A DNA stretch of 64,000 nucleotides from Hymenobacter guriensis (lineage in GTDB: Bacteria > Bacteroidota > Bacteroidia > Cytophagales > Hymenobacteraceae), in contig NZ_JADWYK010000003.1 in assembly GCF_015773195.1 (NCBI RefSeq), positions 310,001 through 374,000 on the forward strand, written 5' to 3'. Below the pieces are notes generated by a model. The model searched no databases. It worked only from the letters and a program-made list of their open reading frames with translations, and was not told the origin of the DNA. A program made the translations under genes and the position numbers. Shown in pieces: positions 17,181-24,848 of this stretch. Within the stretch, counting starts at the first letter, position 1. Each line of letters begins with the position of its first letter.

Positions 17181-17348
17181 GACTGTTCAAAAACACCTCC
17201 CGACTAATCCGAAACACGTCCTGACTGTTCAGAAACACGTCCCGACGAATCGAAAACACATCCTGACCTAAGCAAAACACCCTTCGACCAGCCGAAAACA
17301 CGTCCCGACTAATCCGAAATAGGTCCTGACTAATCGGAAACACCCTGG
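17181..17348. repeat. Tandem array of eight 21-bp units
   Basis: Eight contiguous units of exactly 21 bp, rough consensus GACTAATCCGAAACACGTCC plus one pyrimidine, fill most of the 306-bp gap between upp and the next gene. Units start at 17181, 17202, 17223, 17244, 17265, 17286, 17307 and 17328. They are degenerate (typically 13-18 matches to the consensus) but never change length. Because 21 is divisible by three, the array keeps reading frames open and produces spurious ORFs on the minus strand with heptapeptide repeats. There are no spacers, so it is not a CRISPR array. Confidence 0.9.
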
Positions 17349-17463
17349 CTATCCGCTGGCGTTGCGACCAACTACAGCATCGTCAACCGGCGCCACCCGG
17401 CGGCGTTGGTCCCTGTTCTTCGTCTTACTGCCTGACTGCCCCACCTATTCATCTGCTTTTGCC

Positions 17464-17916
17464 GTGCTGCCCGAAATCCTCAAATACGCCTCTGTTTTCG
17501 CCGTTAGCATGTTCAAGTTCGTGGCCGGGCCGGTAGCGGGCGTGGCGGCGGGCGTGCCGGCCGGGCTTACCTGGGGCCTGAGCGTGGCTGGTATGATGAC
17601 GACGGTCCTGTTGATTTCGAGCGTGGGCAAAGCCTGGGCGCTGCACTTACGGCGCAAGCGGGAGCAGAAGGGCAAACCGCTGTTCAGCCGCCGCAGCCGC
17701 CGCATCGTGCGTGTCTACCGGCGCTTCGGGATGGGGGGCATTGCGTTTCTCACGCCTATTCTATTCAGCCCGATCGGCGGCACCGTCATTGCCACCCAGC
17801 TGCACGTGCCGCGCTGGCGCATTCTGCTGCACATGCTCTGGAGCGCCGTGCTTTGGGGTGGCGCGTTCACGCTGCTGGCTTCCCGCTTCAGCCACCTGGC
17901 TATTTTCCAGCACTGA
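17464..17916 (+). CDS. Small multi-pass membrane protein
   Basis: About 150 residues with three hydrophobic segments (about 15-35, 38-58 and 115-145) and a basic loop (RRKREQKGKPLFSRRSRR, about 62-80). The segment RFGMGGIAFLTPILFSP followed by GGTVIATQLHVPRW recalls DedA/VTT-like membrane proteins but is too short to assign. The start is uncertain: GTG 17464 follows a TTTTG box and gives a sensible protein, ATG 17509 is also possible, and the ATG at 17362 would overlap poorly conserved sequence next to the repeat array. The stop codon is the first base of a 45-bp inverted-repeat arm. Confidence 0.65.
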   Translation: MLPEILKYASVFAVSMFKFVAGPVAGVAAGVPAGLTWGLSVAGMMTTVLLISSVGKAWALHLRRKREQKGKPLFSRRSRRIVRVYRRFGMGGIAFLTPILFSPIGGTVIATQLHVPRWRILLHMLWSAVLWGGAFTLLASRFSHLAIFQH

Positions 17917-18087
17917 ACCACGGATTCGCGCGAATTTTTCGGATTGCACGGATTTTGTAGACGATTCTTCCCCAACAAAAAAGCCCCGCACACTGCGAGG
18001 CTTTTTGTTTGCGGCTGGGCGGCTGACTGGAAACCGCGCCAACTACAAAATCCGTGCAATCCGAAAAATCCGCACGAATCCGTGGTT
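17916..18087. repeat. 45-bp inverted repeat meeting both convergent stop codons
   Basis: Left arm 17916-17960 and right arm 18043-18087 are complementary at 43 of 45 positions. Each arm begins at the last base of a stop codon (TGA 17914-17916 on plus; TAA 18089-18087 on minus). Each arm repeats the word GGATT (about three copies). The 82-bp interior holds a rho-independent terminator. It resembles a REP/nomadic palindrome family. Confidence 0.9.
17975..18008. terminator. Bidirectional terminator inside the 45-bp inverted repeat
   Basis: AAAAAGCC...GC / GC..GGCTTTTT stem with A and T runs on both sides, centred between the two convergent genes. Confidence 0.85.
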
Positions 18088-19520
18088 TACTTCTTCCGCC
18101 GGTGCTCGGCGCGGCCGTGGGCGGCGCGGGCTGCTTTGGCGGCGGGGGAGGAGGACTTGCCCTTCGAGGGGTTTACTTTGCTGCCCTTCTGGCTGCGGTT
18201 GGGGCGGGCTTCGTAGGTGCGGCCGGTGCGCTTGTCGATGGTTTCGCCGGCCTTCACCCACTCCTTGCGGTCGTGGAACGCACCCTGGTAATTGGGGTCT
18301 TCGCGCTTGCGCCGGTCGTCCATCTCGCGGTTCATGGTTTGCTGCTCCTCGAAGGGCGTTTCCACCACGGCTACTTCGGGCGGCAGCGGCAGCAGCGGGA
18401 TAGGCTGCCGGATCAGCTCCTCAATGCGCTTGATGTGGTGCATCTCGGCTTCGTTGGCGAAGGTAATGGCCGCGCCGGTGTGCTGGGCCCGGCCCGTGCG
18501 CCCGATGCGGTGCACGTAGTCGTCGTACACCAGCGGCACATCGAAGTTGATGACGTGGCTTACCTGGGGCACATCGATGCCGCGGGCCGCCACGTCGGTA
18601 GCTACCAGAAAGCGCACTTCCCCTTCCTTGAAGGCTTCCATGGCATTGATGCGCACGTTCTGGCCCTTGTTGCCGTGAATGGCACGTACCTCGCCGTGGG
18701 CCTTGCGCTTGAGGAAGCTGGCTACGTTTTCGGCGTTTTCCTTGGTGCGCGTAAAAATCATGACGCGGTGGAAGGTGTCCCAGTCCAGGAACAGGTACTC
18801 CAGCAGGTTGATCTTAGTGACGAGGTTGGGCACTTCGTACAGTTCTTGACTTACGTTCTGGGCCGAGGTAGCCGCGGGCGTCACCTCCACCCGAATCGGA
18901 AACTCCAGGAATTCCCCGCTCAGCTCCGTCACCTTTTCGGGCATGGTAGCCGAAAACAGCACGTTCTGCCGCTTGCTCGGAATGACTTCCAGAATGCGCC
19001 GGATCTGGGGCATAAAGCCCATATCCATCATTTTGTCGGCTTCGTCCAACACCAGAGTTTTGAGCTCCTTCAGCACCAGGGCCCCTTTCAGGTACAGCTC
19101 CATCAGGCGGCCGGGTGTGGCAATGAGGATGTCAACACCCTTGGCAATGGTTTCAATCTGGGTTTTGGGTCCCAGGCCGCCGTAAATGGCAAAAATGCGC
19201 AGGTCGGTGTGGGTGGCCAGCCGCTGCAGATGGTTTTCCAGCTGCATGGCCAGCTCCCGGGTAGGTGCCAGGATGAGGGCGCGGGGGTGGGTACCCTGGG
19301 CGTATTTCACTTTCATCAGCAGCGGCAGACCGAAAGCTGCGGTTTTGCCGGTGCCGGTCTGGGCAATGCCCAGCACATCGTGGCCGGCCAGCAGCAGCGG
19401 AATGGTTTGCTCCTGCACGGGCGTGGGTTCGGTGAAACCCGCTTCGGCAACGGCCGTCAGGAGCTGCTTGTTCAGCTTGAAATCGGCAAACGTGACGGGG
19501 GCGGGCGTGGGCTCTGACAT
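18087..19520 (-). CDS. rhlE: DEAD-box RNA helicase, RhlE-like
   Basis: A 477-residue ATP-dependent RNA helicase. Motifs in order: Q-motif FADFKLNKQLL with EPTPVQEQ, motif I AQTGTGKTAAF, PTRELAMQ, TPGRLM, motif II DEAD, motif III SAT, and in the second RecA domain ATDVAARGIDVP and HRIGRTGRA. The basic C-terminal tail (about 410-477, rich in Lys/Arg/Ser) is typical of RhlE-type proteins acting on ribosome assembly or RNA decay. Start 19520 (MSEPTP) is preferred; 19532 is four codons longer. The stop coincides with the edge of an inverted-repeat arm. Confidence 0.93.
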   Translation of the reverse strand: MSEPTPAPVTFADFKLNKQLLTAVAEAGFTEPTPVQEQTIPLLLAGHDVLGIAQTGTGKTAAFGLPLLMKVKYAQGTHPRALILAPTRELAMQLENHLQRLATHTDLRIFAIYGGLGPKTQIETIAKGVDILIATPGRLMELYLKGALVLKELKTLVLDEADKMMDMGFMPQIRRILEVIPSKRQNVLFSATMPEKVTELSGEFLEFPIRVEVTPAATSAQNVSQELYEVPNLVTKINLLEYLFLDWDTFHRVMIFTRTKENAENVASFLKRKAHGEVRAIHGNKGQNVRINAMEAFKEGEVRFLVATDVAARGIDVPQVSHVINFDVPLVYDDYVHRIGRTGRAQHTGAAITFANEAEMHHIKRIEELIRQPIPLLPLPPEVAVVETPFEEQQTMNREMDDRRKREDPNYQGAFHDRKEWVKAGETIDKRTGRTYEARPNRSQKGSKVNPSKGKSSSPAAKAARAAHGRAEHRRKK

Positions 19521-19671
19521 GGTACTGGGCAACTAGTGAAAGCACAAAGGTACGGGGAATACGGGCGGCATAGCACGGTTGAGCGCGCCAGTGGCCGCGC
19601 AGCTACTCAGCTACTTCGCCCCAGCGCCGAAAAAAACTGCCTGGTTTTTTTGCATATCGATGCAGGGGCGC

Positions 19672-19679
19672 TACTTTTG
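19672..19679 (+). promoter_or_regulatory. -7 box of the tRNA-His gene
   Basis: TACTTTTG with a TTG -33 element at 19650-19652 (spacing 19) lies 20 bp before the tRNA. This is one of the best-formed promoters in the window. Confidence 0.75.
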
Positions 19680-19699
19680 TGCCTACAATACCCAACACG

Positions 19700-19773
<74 letters not shown>

Positions 19774-19780
19774 CACTCTC

Positions 19781-19816
19781 AAAAAAGGTCTCTCCGCTAC
19801 GGTAGAGACCTTTTTT
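19781..19816 (+). terminator. Rho-independent terminator after tRNA-His
   Basis: AAAAAAGGTCTCT / AGAGACCTTTTTT stem with a T run starts 8 bp after the tRNA. Confidence 0.93.
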
Positions 19817-19898
19817 GTTTGCTGATTTGGTTTGCGTGCGTTGCTTTTGCCCCGAAAAGGGAAGGATTCGTGGGCTGGCCGTGTTAGCGCCCTAGTAG

Positions 19899-19906
19899 TA
19901 CTTTTG
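19899..19906 (+). promoter_or_regulatory. -7 box of the PfkB kinase gene
   Basis: TACTTTTG ends 26 bp before ATG 19933. Confidence 0.6.
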
Positions 19907-19932
19907 CACGCATCACCTTTTTTCTCCTGTCT

Positions 19933-20877
19933 ATGAGTCTGGTTGTTATCGGCACCGTTGCCTTCGACGCCCTGGAAACGCCCTTCGGCAAAACCGACAA
20001 AATCATTGGCGGCGCCGCCACTTATATTGGCTTATCGGCCTCGTACTCGCTGAAGCCTGTGAAGCTGGTAGCCGTAGTGGGCGACGACTTCCCGCAGTCG
20101 GATATTCTGCTGCTGAAGGAACACGGCGTGGACACCGAGGGTCTGCAGATCAAGGAAGGTGAAAAGTCGTTCTTCTGGTCGGGCAAATACGCCAAGGACC
20201 TGAACTCGCGCGAGACCCTGGTCACCGAACTCAACGTGCTGGCCGATTTCGACCCCATCATTCCCGATGCCTACCAGGACTGCAAATACCTGATGCTGGG
20301 CAACCTGACACCCGCCATTCAGCGCCTCGTGATTCAGCGCCTCGTGAATCGTCCCAAGCTGATTGTGATGGATACGATGAACTTCTGGATGGACATTGCC
20401 CTCGACGAGCTGCTCTCCACCATCGAGATGGTGGACGTGCTCAGCATCAACGATGAGGAAGCCCGTCAGCTTTCGGGTGAGTACTCGCTGGTGAAGGCGG
20501 CCAAGAAGATTCTGGCTATGGGCCCGAAGTTTCTCATCATCAAGAAAGGGGAGCACGGCGCACTGCTGTTTCACAAAAACAAAGTGTTCTACGCCCCGGC
20601 GCTGCCGCTGGAAGAAGTATTTGACCCGACAGGAGCCGGTGACACCTTCGCGGGCGGCTTTATCGGTCACTTAGCCGCCACCGACGACATCAGCTTTGAA
20701 AACATGAAGCGCGCGGTCATTCACGGCTCGGCCATGGCCTCGTTCTGCGTGGAGAAGTTTGGGACCGAGCGGCTGCTCAACCTCACGCCTGCGGAAATAG
20801 AGGCGCGCGAGGCGCAGTTTGGCGACCTGGTGAGGGTAGTGCCCGCTTCGGCCATTGCCAACGTGCCGGCGGTGTAA
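19933..20877 (+). CDS. PfkB/ribokinase-family sugar or nucleoside kinase
   Basis: A 314-residue cytosolic kinase of the PfkB family. The N-terminal GGAATYIGLSAS (about 23-34) is the first signature, and DPTGAGDTFAGGFIGHLA (about 235-252) is the second, with the catalytic Asp and the anion hole. The substrate cannot be read from sequence; family members phosphorylate ribose, fructose-1-P, adenosine and others. A strong -7 box 26 bp upstream supports the start. It is probably monocistronic. Confidence 0.88.
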   Translation: MSLVVIGTVAFDALETPFGKTDKIIGGAATYIGLSASYSLKPVKLVAVVGDDFPQSDILLLKEHGVDTEGLQIKEGEKSFFWSGKYAKDLNSRETLVTELNVLADFDPIIPDAYQDCKYLMLGNLTPAIQRLVIQRLVNRPKLIVMDTMNFWMDIALDELLSTIEMVDVLSINDEEARQLSGEYSLVKAAKKILAMGPKFLIIKKGEHGALLFHKNKVFYAPALPLEEVFDPTGAGDTFAGGFIGHLAATDDISFENMKRAVIHGSAMASFCVEKFGTERLLNLTPAEIEAREAQFGDLVRVVPASAIANVPAV

Positions 20878-20962
20878 CGTCCGTCCGAGGGGAGCAGGGC
20901 GGCAACTCTTTTGCAGCAGCATGGGTACAAGGAAACATCTTTCCACCTTTCCATCCTGTGTC

Positions 20963-21232
20963 ATGCCAAACAAACAAGACGACCTCGCCAACGAGCAAAC
21001 CTCGGTCAACCCGTTTGCCAATACCAAAGGCCACTCCACGATGGTGCAGAACCCGAGCAATAACCATATTACCGTAGAGGGCAACGAAACCAAAGGCAAC
21101 ACCCCCGGCGGCAAAAGCAAGGACGTGCGTAGCACCCAAGTAAACAAGCCCCGCAGCAACCCTCAAGGAAACGCGCCTATGTCTATCGACACGAACAGCG
21201 CCAAGAAAGGCCCTGGCCGCAAAGCCGACTAG
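20963..21232 (+). CDS. Small, very hydrophilic, probably disordered protein
   Basis: An 89-residue protein rich in Asn, Lys, Gly, Ser and Pro, with almost no hydrophobic residues. It looks intrinsically disordered and recalls small stress-related or DNA-associated basic proteins, but I do not recognise a family. ATG 20963 is preferred to the in-frame ATG at 20855, because the extra residues overlap the end of the kinase gene. A perfect terminator follows 18 bp after the stop, which supports a real transcript. Confidence 0.65.
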   Translation: MPNKQDDLANEQTSVNPFANTKGHSTMVQNPSNNHITVEGNETKGNTPGGKSKDVRSTQVNKPRSNPQGNAPMSIDTNSAKKGPGRKAD

Positions 21233-21250
21233 ACCATATTTAAACCATTG

Positions 21251-21285
21251 AAAAGCCCCACCGGATACTTCCAGTGGGGCTTTTT
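21251..21285 (+). terminator. Rho-independent terminator
   Basis: AAAAGCCCCAC / GTGGGGCTTTTT stem lies just after the small hydrophilic protein gene. Confidence 0.9.
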
Positions 21286-21322
21286 CTTTAGATCTGATGG
21301 CAACCCTAGCTGCAAGTAACTT

Positions 21323-22153
21323 TTACGGCACTACCGCCAGGCGCATCACGCGGGTATCTACGTCGCCGTTGTCGAAGTAGTCCTGGCCGAAAAGGATGGT
21401 GCGATTGTCGAGCCAGCGAGGCTGGTTGAGGCCCCACTCCGTCTGGCGCTGCCAGAGCATACGCAGGCCGGCCGCTTCCACTTCCCATACCTGCAGGCCG
21501 CTGGGTTCGTAGCGGGCCAGCACATCGGAGTTGCCACACACGAAATGACGGCCGTCGGGGGCTACGGCGGGGGGGCTCCACACCTGGGTGCGGCGGCCGG
21601 TTTGCTGGCTTACCAGCAGGTAATAGCCGCCCTCATAGAGGTGGACCGATAAAAGCCAGTGCCGGATGCTGGGCAGCGCGGCTACGTATTCGTAAGCTAT
21701 GTTGGCTTCGTAGTCTTCGGCGGGGTTATCCACGAAGCGCAGCGGCTTTCCTGTAGCCGGCTGCAGCAGCAAAGTGCGGCCCGTGCGCCGCACGCGCGGG
21801 CCGGCGGTTTTCAGGCGCCGCCGCTCCTCGGCAGCTATGTCTAGGTCGTTTTCCTCCGCTTCGGCGGTGGCGGCGGTTTGCAGCCACTCAGGCGCCGGCA
21901 GCCGCTCGTACACCGAAGGCGGGGCCGGATACAGCTGCAACACCCGGCCGCCTTCCAGCACCAGCGTATCGAGGTGAGCCCAGCGGTACACGGGACGGGG
22001 CGCCGCCTTTCTCAGGGCCGGCTGGCTAGGGTCGGGCTTGGGCATTTCCTTGGGCTGCATGCGCAGGGAGCAGGCCGCCAGCGGAATCAGCGCCAACATC
22101 CAGGTTTTTGAGAAAATGCGCCCGGCCGGCATAAGGGTAACGGTTTTCAACAC
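21323..22153 (-). CDS. Lipoprotein of unknown function
   Basis: A 276-residue exported protein. A hydrophobic stretch ends in the lipobox PLAAC (Cys28 from this start, Cys21 from the alternative ATG at 22132, which gives a more usual signal length). The mature part has repeated Trp/Tyr-rich strands such as LLQPATGKPLRFVDN and TQVWSPPAVAPDGRHFVCG, suggesting a beta-propeller-like fold read-out of WD/NHL type, but the family is not recognised. It starts 4 bp after the stop of the M61 peptidase gene, so the two almost certainly form an operon. Confidence 0.7.
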   Translation of the reverse strand: MLKTVTLMPAGRIFSKTWMLALIPLAACSLRMQPKEMPKPDPSQPALRKAAPRPVYRWAHLDTLVLEGGRVLQLYPAPPSVYERLPAPEWLQTAATAEAEENDLDIAAEERRRLKTAGPRVRRTGRTLLLQPATGKPLRFVDNPAEDYEANIAYEYVAALPSIRHWLLSVHLYEGGYYLLVSQQTGRRTQVWSPPAVAPDGRHFVCGNSDVLARYEPSGLQVWEVEAAGLRMLWQRQTEWGLNQPRWLDNRTILFGQDYFDNGDVDTRVMRLAVVP

Positions 22154-22157
22154 GGGC

Positions 22158-23894
22158 CTAGAAGTCCTGCTTGATCCACTGGCGGAAACTGGCCTGTTGC
22201 GCGGCGGTGGCTGAGGGCAGTTTCTCCACGGTGAGCTTCTGCCAGAACCGCTGGCCGGGTTGGGCTTCCAGCACCACCGTCAGCAGCCGGTTCTGGCGAA
22301 ACACGCTTACCTCGTAGCGCAGGTCACTGTTGGTCGATAACAAGGACTGCAGGTTCATATCCACGCGGCGCCCGTTCACGGCCACTATTTCGTCGTCCAC
22401 CGTCAGAGCAACGGCAGCAGGTGAGTTGGGCAGGATGTCGGTAACCTCCGTTCGTTCGTTTTTCACCACTGTACGGAAGCCGAAGTAGCTTTCCGAAGCT
22501 GAGCCGGTTTCCTCAACGCGCAGGGTGCAGCCCACCCAGCTCAGGGCTTTGTCGAGCGGCTCTTCCAGCGGCGCGGTGCCGTACACGAACTTATCGAAGT
22601 ACGCCCGCATGTCGCGCCCGGCAGTTTCCGTCACCAGGCGTATGTAGTCTTCCTCGGTGTAGCCTATGCCTTTCAAGCCAAACTCCTCGTACAGGCGGCG
22701 CATCACGTCGTCGAGGCTGCGCTGGTGGCCGGTGAGGTGGCGCAGGGTAAGGTCGAGCAGCAAGGCCACCAGTGCTCCTTTGTGGTACACCGACACCTTG
22801 CGGTCGGGCACGCCGGGCTTGTAGCCATCCAGCCACAAATCCACGCTGGCATCGGCCAACGACAGGTTGAAGCGGCCGTAGTCGTCGTAGTGCTTGCGCA
22901 ACACCGTGTTCAGCTCCTGGAAATACTGCTCCACGGACCGCACGCCGCTGCGGGCCAGCAGGTATTCCCCGTAGTAAGTCGTAATGCCCTCGGCTATGTA
23001 GCAGGTTCGGAAGTAGTTCTCGCGGGCGTAATCGTAGGGCTGCATTTCGGCGGGCCGAATGCTTTTGATATTCCAGGTATGAAACAGCTCGTGGCAGCTC
23101 ACGCCCAGAAATTCCTTGTACAGGCCTTCCGTCATCAGCAGCTCGGCCGGGCCCAGCGTAATCACGGTGGAGTTGGTGTGCTCTACGCCGTGGTAGTGCT
23201 TGTAGGGCAGGATCTGGTTCAGGTAGTGATAGTCGGAAACCGGGAAGCCGCCGAACAGCGCCATCTGCTCTTCGGTGAAGGCCGTAAAGTCGCGTAGGAT
23301 TTGCTCCCAATCGGGCGCGCACTCGCCCTGCATCCATACGGTGAAGGGCAGGCCCAGCACTTGGTAGGTGCGCTGCTGCAGCGTGGGGCTGGCAATCAGT
23401 GGGGAGTCGGCCAGCTGATCGAAAGAGTTGGCTTGTAAGGTATTGGGGCCGCTCTGAGGTAGGCCGCAGGCTATCTGCCAGTTTTCGGGCAAATCCAGCC
23501 TCAGCTGGCAGGTTTCGTTCTGGCGGCCGTCGATGTACATAAAGCACTGCACCCCGTTCAAATACAGCTGCGACTCGTCCAGCCAAGAGCCGCCGGCGTC
23601 CATCTGGTGGGCATAGAAGTTGTAGCGTACCTGCAGCGTACGGCCCGCCACATCCCGGATTTCCCACCGGTCTTTGGTGAGCTTGCGGTAGGGTAGGATA
23701 GCCTGGGTGTTGGCGTCCAGCACCGCTACCCGCTGAATTTTCTGGGCAAAGTTCTGCAATTCGTAGCGGCCGGGGCGCCAGGCGGGCAGCTGCAGCTCTA
23801 CAGTTTCGGCGGCGTCGGCCGGCACTTCAAAAGTCATCTGAACCTGTACGTAGAAGGTCAGCGGGTTCTCAAACGAGACGTGGTAGTGAATCAT
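22158..23894 (-). CDS. M61 family metallopeptidase with PDZ domain
   Basis: A 578-residue peptidase of the glycyl-aminopeptidase family. The N-terminal beta domain (about 1-160) is followed by the catalytic domain with HELFHTW (zinc ligands and catalytic Glu, about residue 263) and the downstream EGITTYYGEY segment providing the third ligand. A PDZ domain lies at about 475-545 (DILPNSPAAVALTVDDEI). No clear signal peptide is visible, so it may be cytosolic. It is the first gene of a two-gene unit with the lipoprotein behind it. Confidence 0.9.
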   Translation of the reverse strand: MIHYHVSFENPLTFYVQVQMTFEVPADAAETVELQLPAWRPGRYELQNFAQKIQRVAVLDANTQAILPYRKLTKDRWEIRDVAGRTLQVRYNFYAHQMDAGGSWLDESQLYLNGVQCFMYIDGRQNETCQLRLDLPENWQIACGLPQSGPNTLQANSFDQLADSPLIASPTLQQRTYQVLGLPFTVWMQGECAPDWEQILRDFTAFTEEQMALFGGFPVSDYHYLNQILPYKHYHGVEHTNSTVITLGPAELLMTEGLYKEFLGVSCHELFHTWNIKSIRPAEMQPYDYARENYFRTCYIAEGITTYYGEYLLARSGVRSVEQYFQELNTVLRKHYDDYGRFNLSLADASVDLWLDGYKPGVPDRKVSVYHKGALVALLLDLTLRHLTGHQRSLDDVMRRLYEEFGLKGIGYTEEDYIRLVTETAGRDMRAYFDKFVYGTAPLEEPLDKALSWVGCTLRVEETGSASESYFGFRTVVKNERTEVTDILPNSPAAVALTVDDEIVAVNGRRVDMNLQSLLSTNSDLRYEVSVFRQNRLLTVVLEAQPGQRFWQKLTVEKLPSATAAQQASFRQWIKQDF

Positions 23895-24092
23895 GGCAGC
23901 GCGTGGCGGCAGGGGCAGAAAATCCTGCCTAAAGGTACGGCTATCCGGCGGAAAAGGCCGGGAGAAAATGGTAGTTTTCCGCTTGTATTTGGGGCTTCAA
24001 AAACACCGGCCGCTGCCCGATTGACCTCTGCCAAGACCGAGCCGGTCAGGAAAAAGGTGAACAAAGGCGTTGTCTTTTCCAAACCAACCTGT

Positions 24093-24100
24093 TACCTTTG
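24093..24100 (+). promoter_or_regulatory. -33/-7 promoter of rpmH-rnpA
   Basis: TACCTTTG with TTG at 24070-24072 (spacing 20) is a near-perfect Bacteroidetes housekeeping promoter. It lies 35 bp before the rpmH start. Confidence 0.75.
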
Positions 24101-24135
24101 CCGGCCTTACCTGCCATTGAGTCACTACACATACC

Positions 24136-24294
24136 ATGAAACGTACTTTTCAGCCTTCGCAGCGCAAGCGCCGCAATAAGCACGGTTTCCGCTCGCGCAT
24201 GGAAACCGCCAACGGCCGCCGCGTGCTGGCCTCCCGTCGTGCCAAAGGCCGCAAGCGCCTGACCGTATCCGACGAAGGTCGTCATAAGCGCTAA
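24136..24294 (+). CDS. rpmH: 50S ribosomal protein L34
   Basis: A 52-residue, strongly basic protein: [20 protein letters not shown] at the start, then [15 protein letters not shown] and [10 protein letters not shown], the standard L34 sequence. It is a component of the large ribosomal subunit. The gene is followed 33 bp later by rnpA, the order found in most bacteria. A well-formed promoter precedes it. Confidence 0.97.
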   Translation: MKRTFQPSQRKRRNKHGFRSRMETANGRRVLASRRAKGRKRLTVSDEGRHKR

Positions 24295-24327
24295 GCCTCT
24301 GCCGGCTCCGGCCGGCTCGCCCCGCTC

Positions 24328-24777
24328 ATGAGTACTCCTGCGCCGGGCGCGCGCTCCTATTCGTTTCCGAAAGAAGAACACTTGTGTCGAAAAAAGCTCA
24401 TTGAAGAGCTGTTCGGCCGGGGTTCTTCTTTTGGTTTATACCCTTTGCGGCTGGTGTGGCTGCCCGCGCCCGCGCCCACACAGGCTCCGCCGCAAGTCCT
24501 AGTCAGTGTCTCCAAACGCACGTTCAAGCGGGCCGTAGACCGGAATTATCTAAAAAGACTGCTGCGCGAAGCATACCGGCTCAATAAATATCGGCTCGTG
24601 GAAGCCGCCAATGGGCATCCGGTGGCCGTATTGGCCCTTATTTACAGCGGCAAGGAAAAAAAGCCTTTCACGCTCATCGAAAAAAAATTAATTTCAGGGC
24701 TAGAGCGTTTGCTGCAGGAAGCCTCTGCCCCCGCTGCAACACCCGTTACCACGTCTCGTCCTTCGGCGGCTGGGTAA
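24328..24777 (+). CDS. rnpA: Ribonuclease P protein component
   Basis: A 149-residue basic protein that assists the RNase P RNA in trimming tRNA 5' ends. The family core is FPKEEHLCRKKLIEELFGRG at the N-terminus and the RNR-like signature VSKRTFKRAVDRNYLKRLLREAYR (about 58-81). The C-terminus has a Pro/Ala/Thr-rich extension beyond the usual roughly 120 residues. It is coupled to rpmH; the S41 peptidase gene follows 71 bp later. Confidence 0.95.
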   Translation: MSTPAPGARSYSFPKEEHLCRKKLIEELFGRGSSFGLYPLRLVWLPAPAPTQAPPQVLVSVSKRTFKRAVDRNYLKRLLREAYRLNKYRLVEAANGHPVAVLALIYSGKEKKPFTLIEKKLISGLERLLQEASAPAATPVTTSRPSAAG

Positions 24778-24848
24778 CGTAAAACCGGGTTGCTGAGGCG
24801 CTTGGTCTGCGTTTGAGTGAAGGGTCTTTATCTGCCTCCCGCCCGTAT

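Noticed and set aside
16492..17343. Minus-strand frame covering upp and the first repeat array
   Set aside because: It is antisense to the well-recognised upp gene, and the heptad part is only the translated tandem repeat.
18054..19517. 487-codon plus-strand frame opposite the DEAD-box helicase
   Set aside because: Shadow of the helicase; the minus strand carries all DEAD-box motifs.
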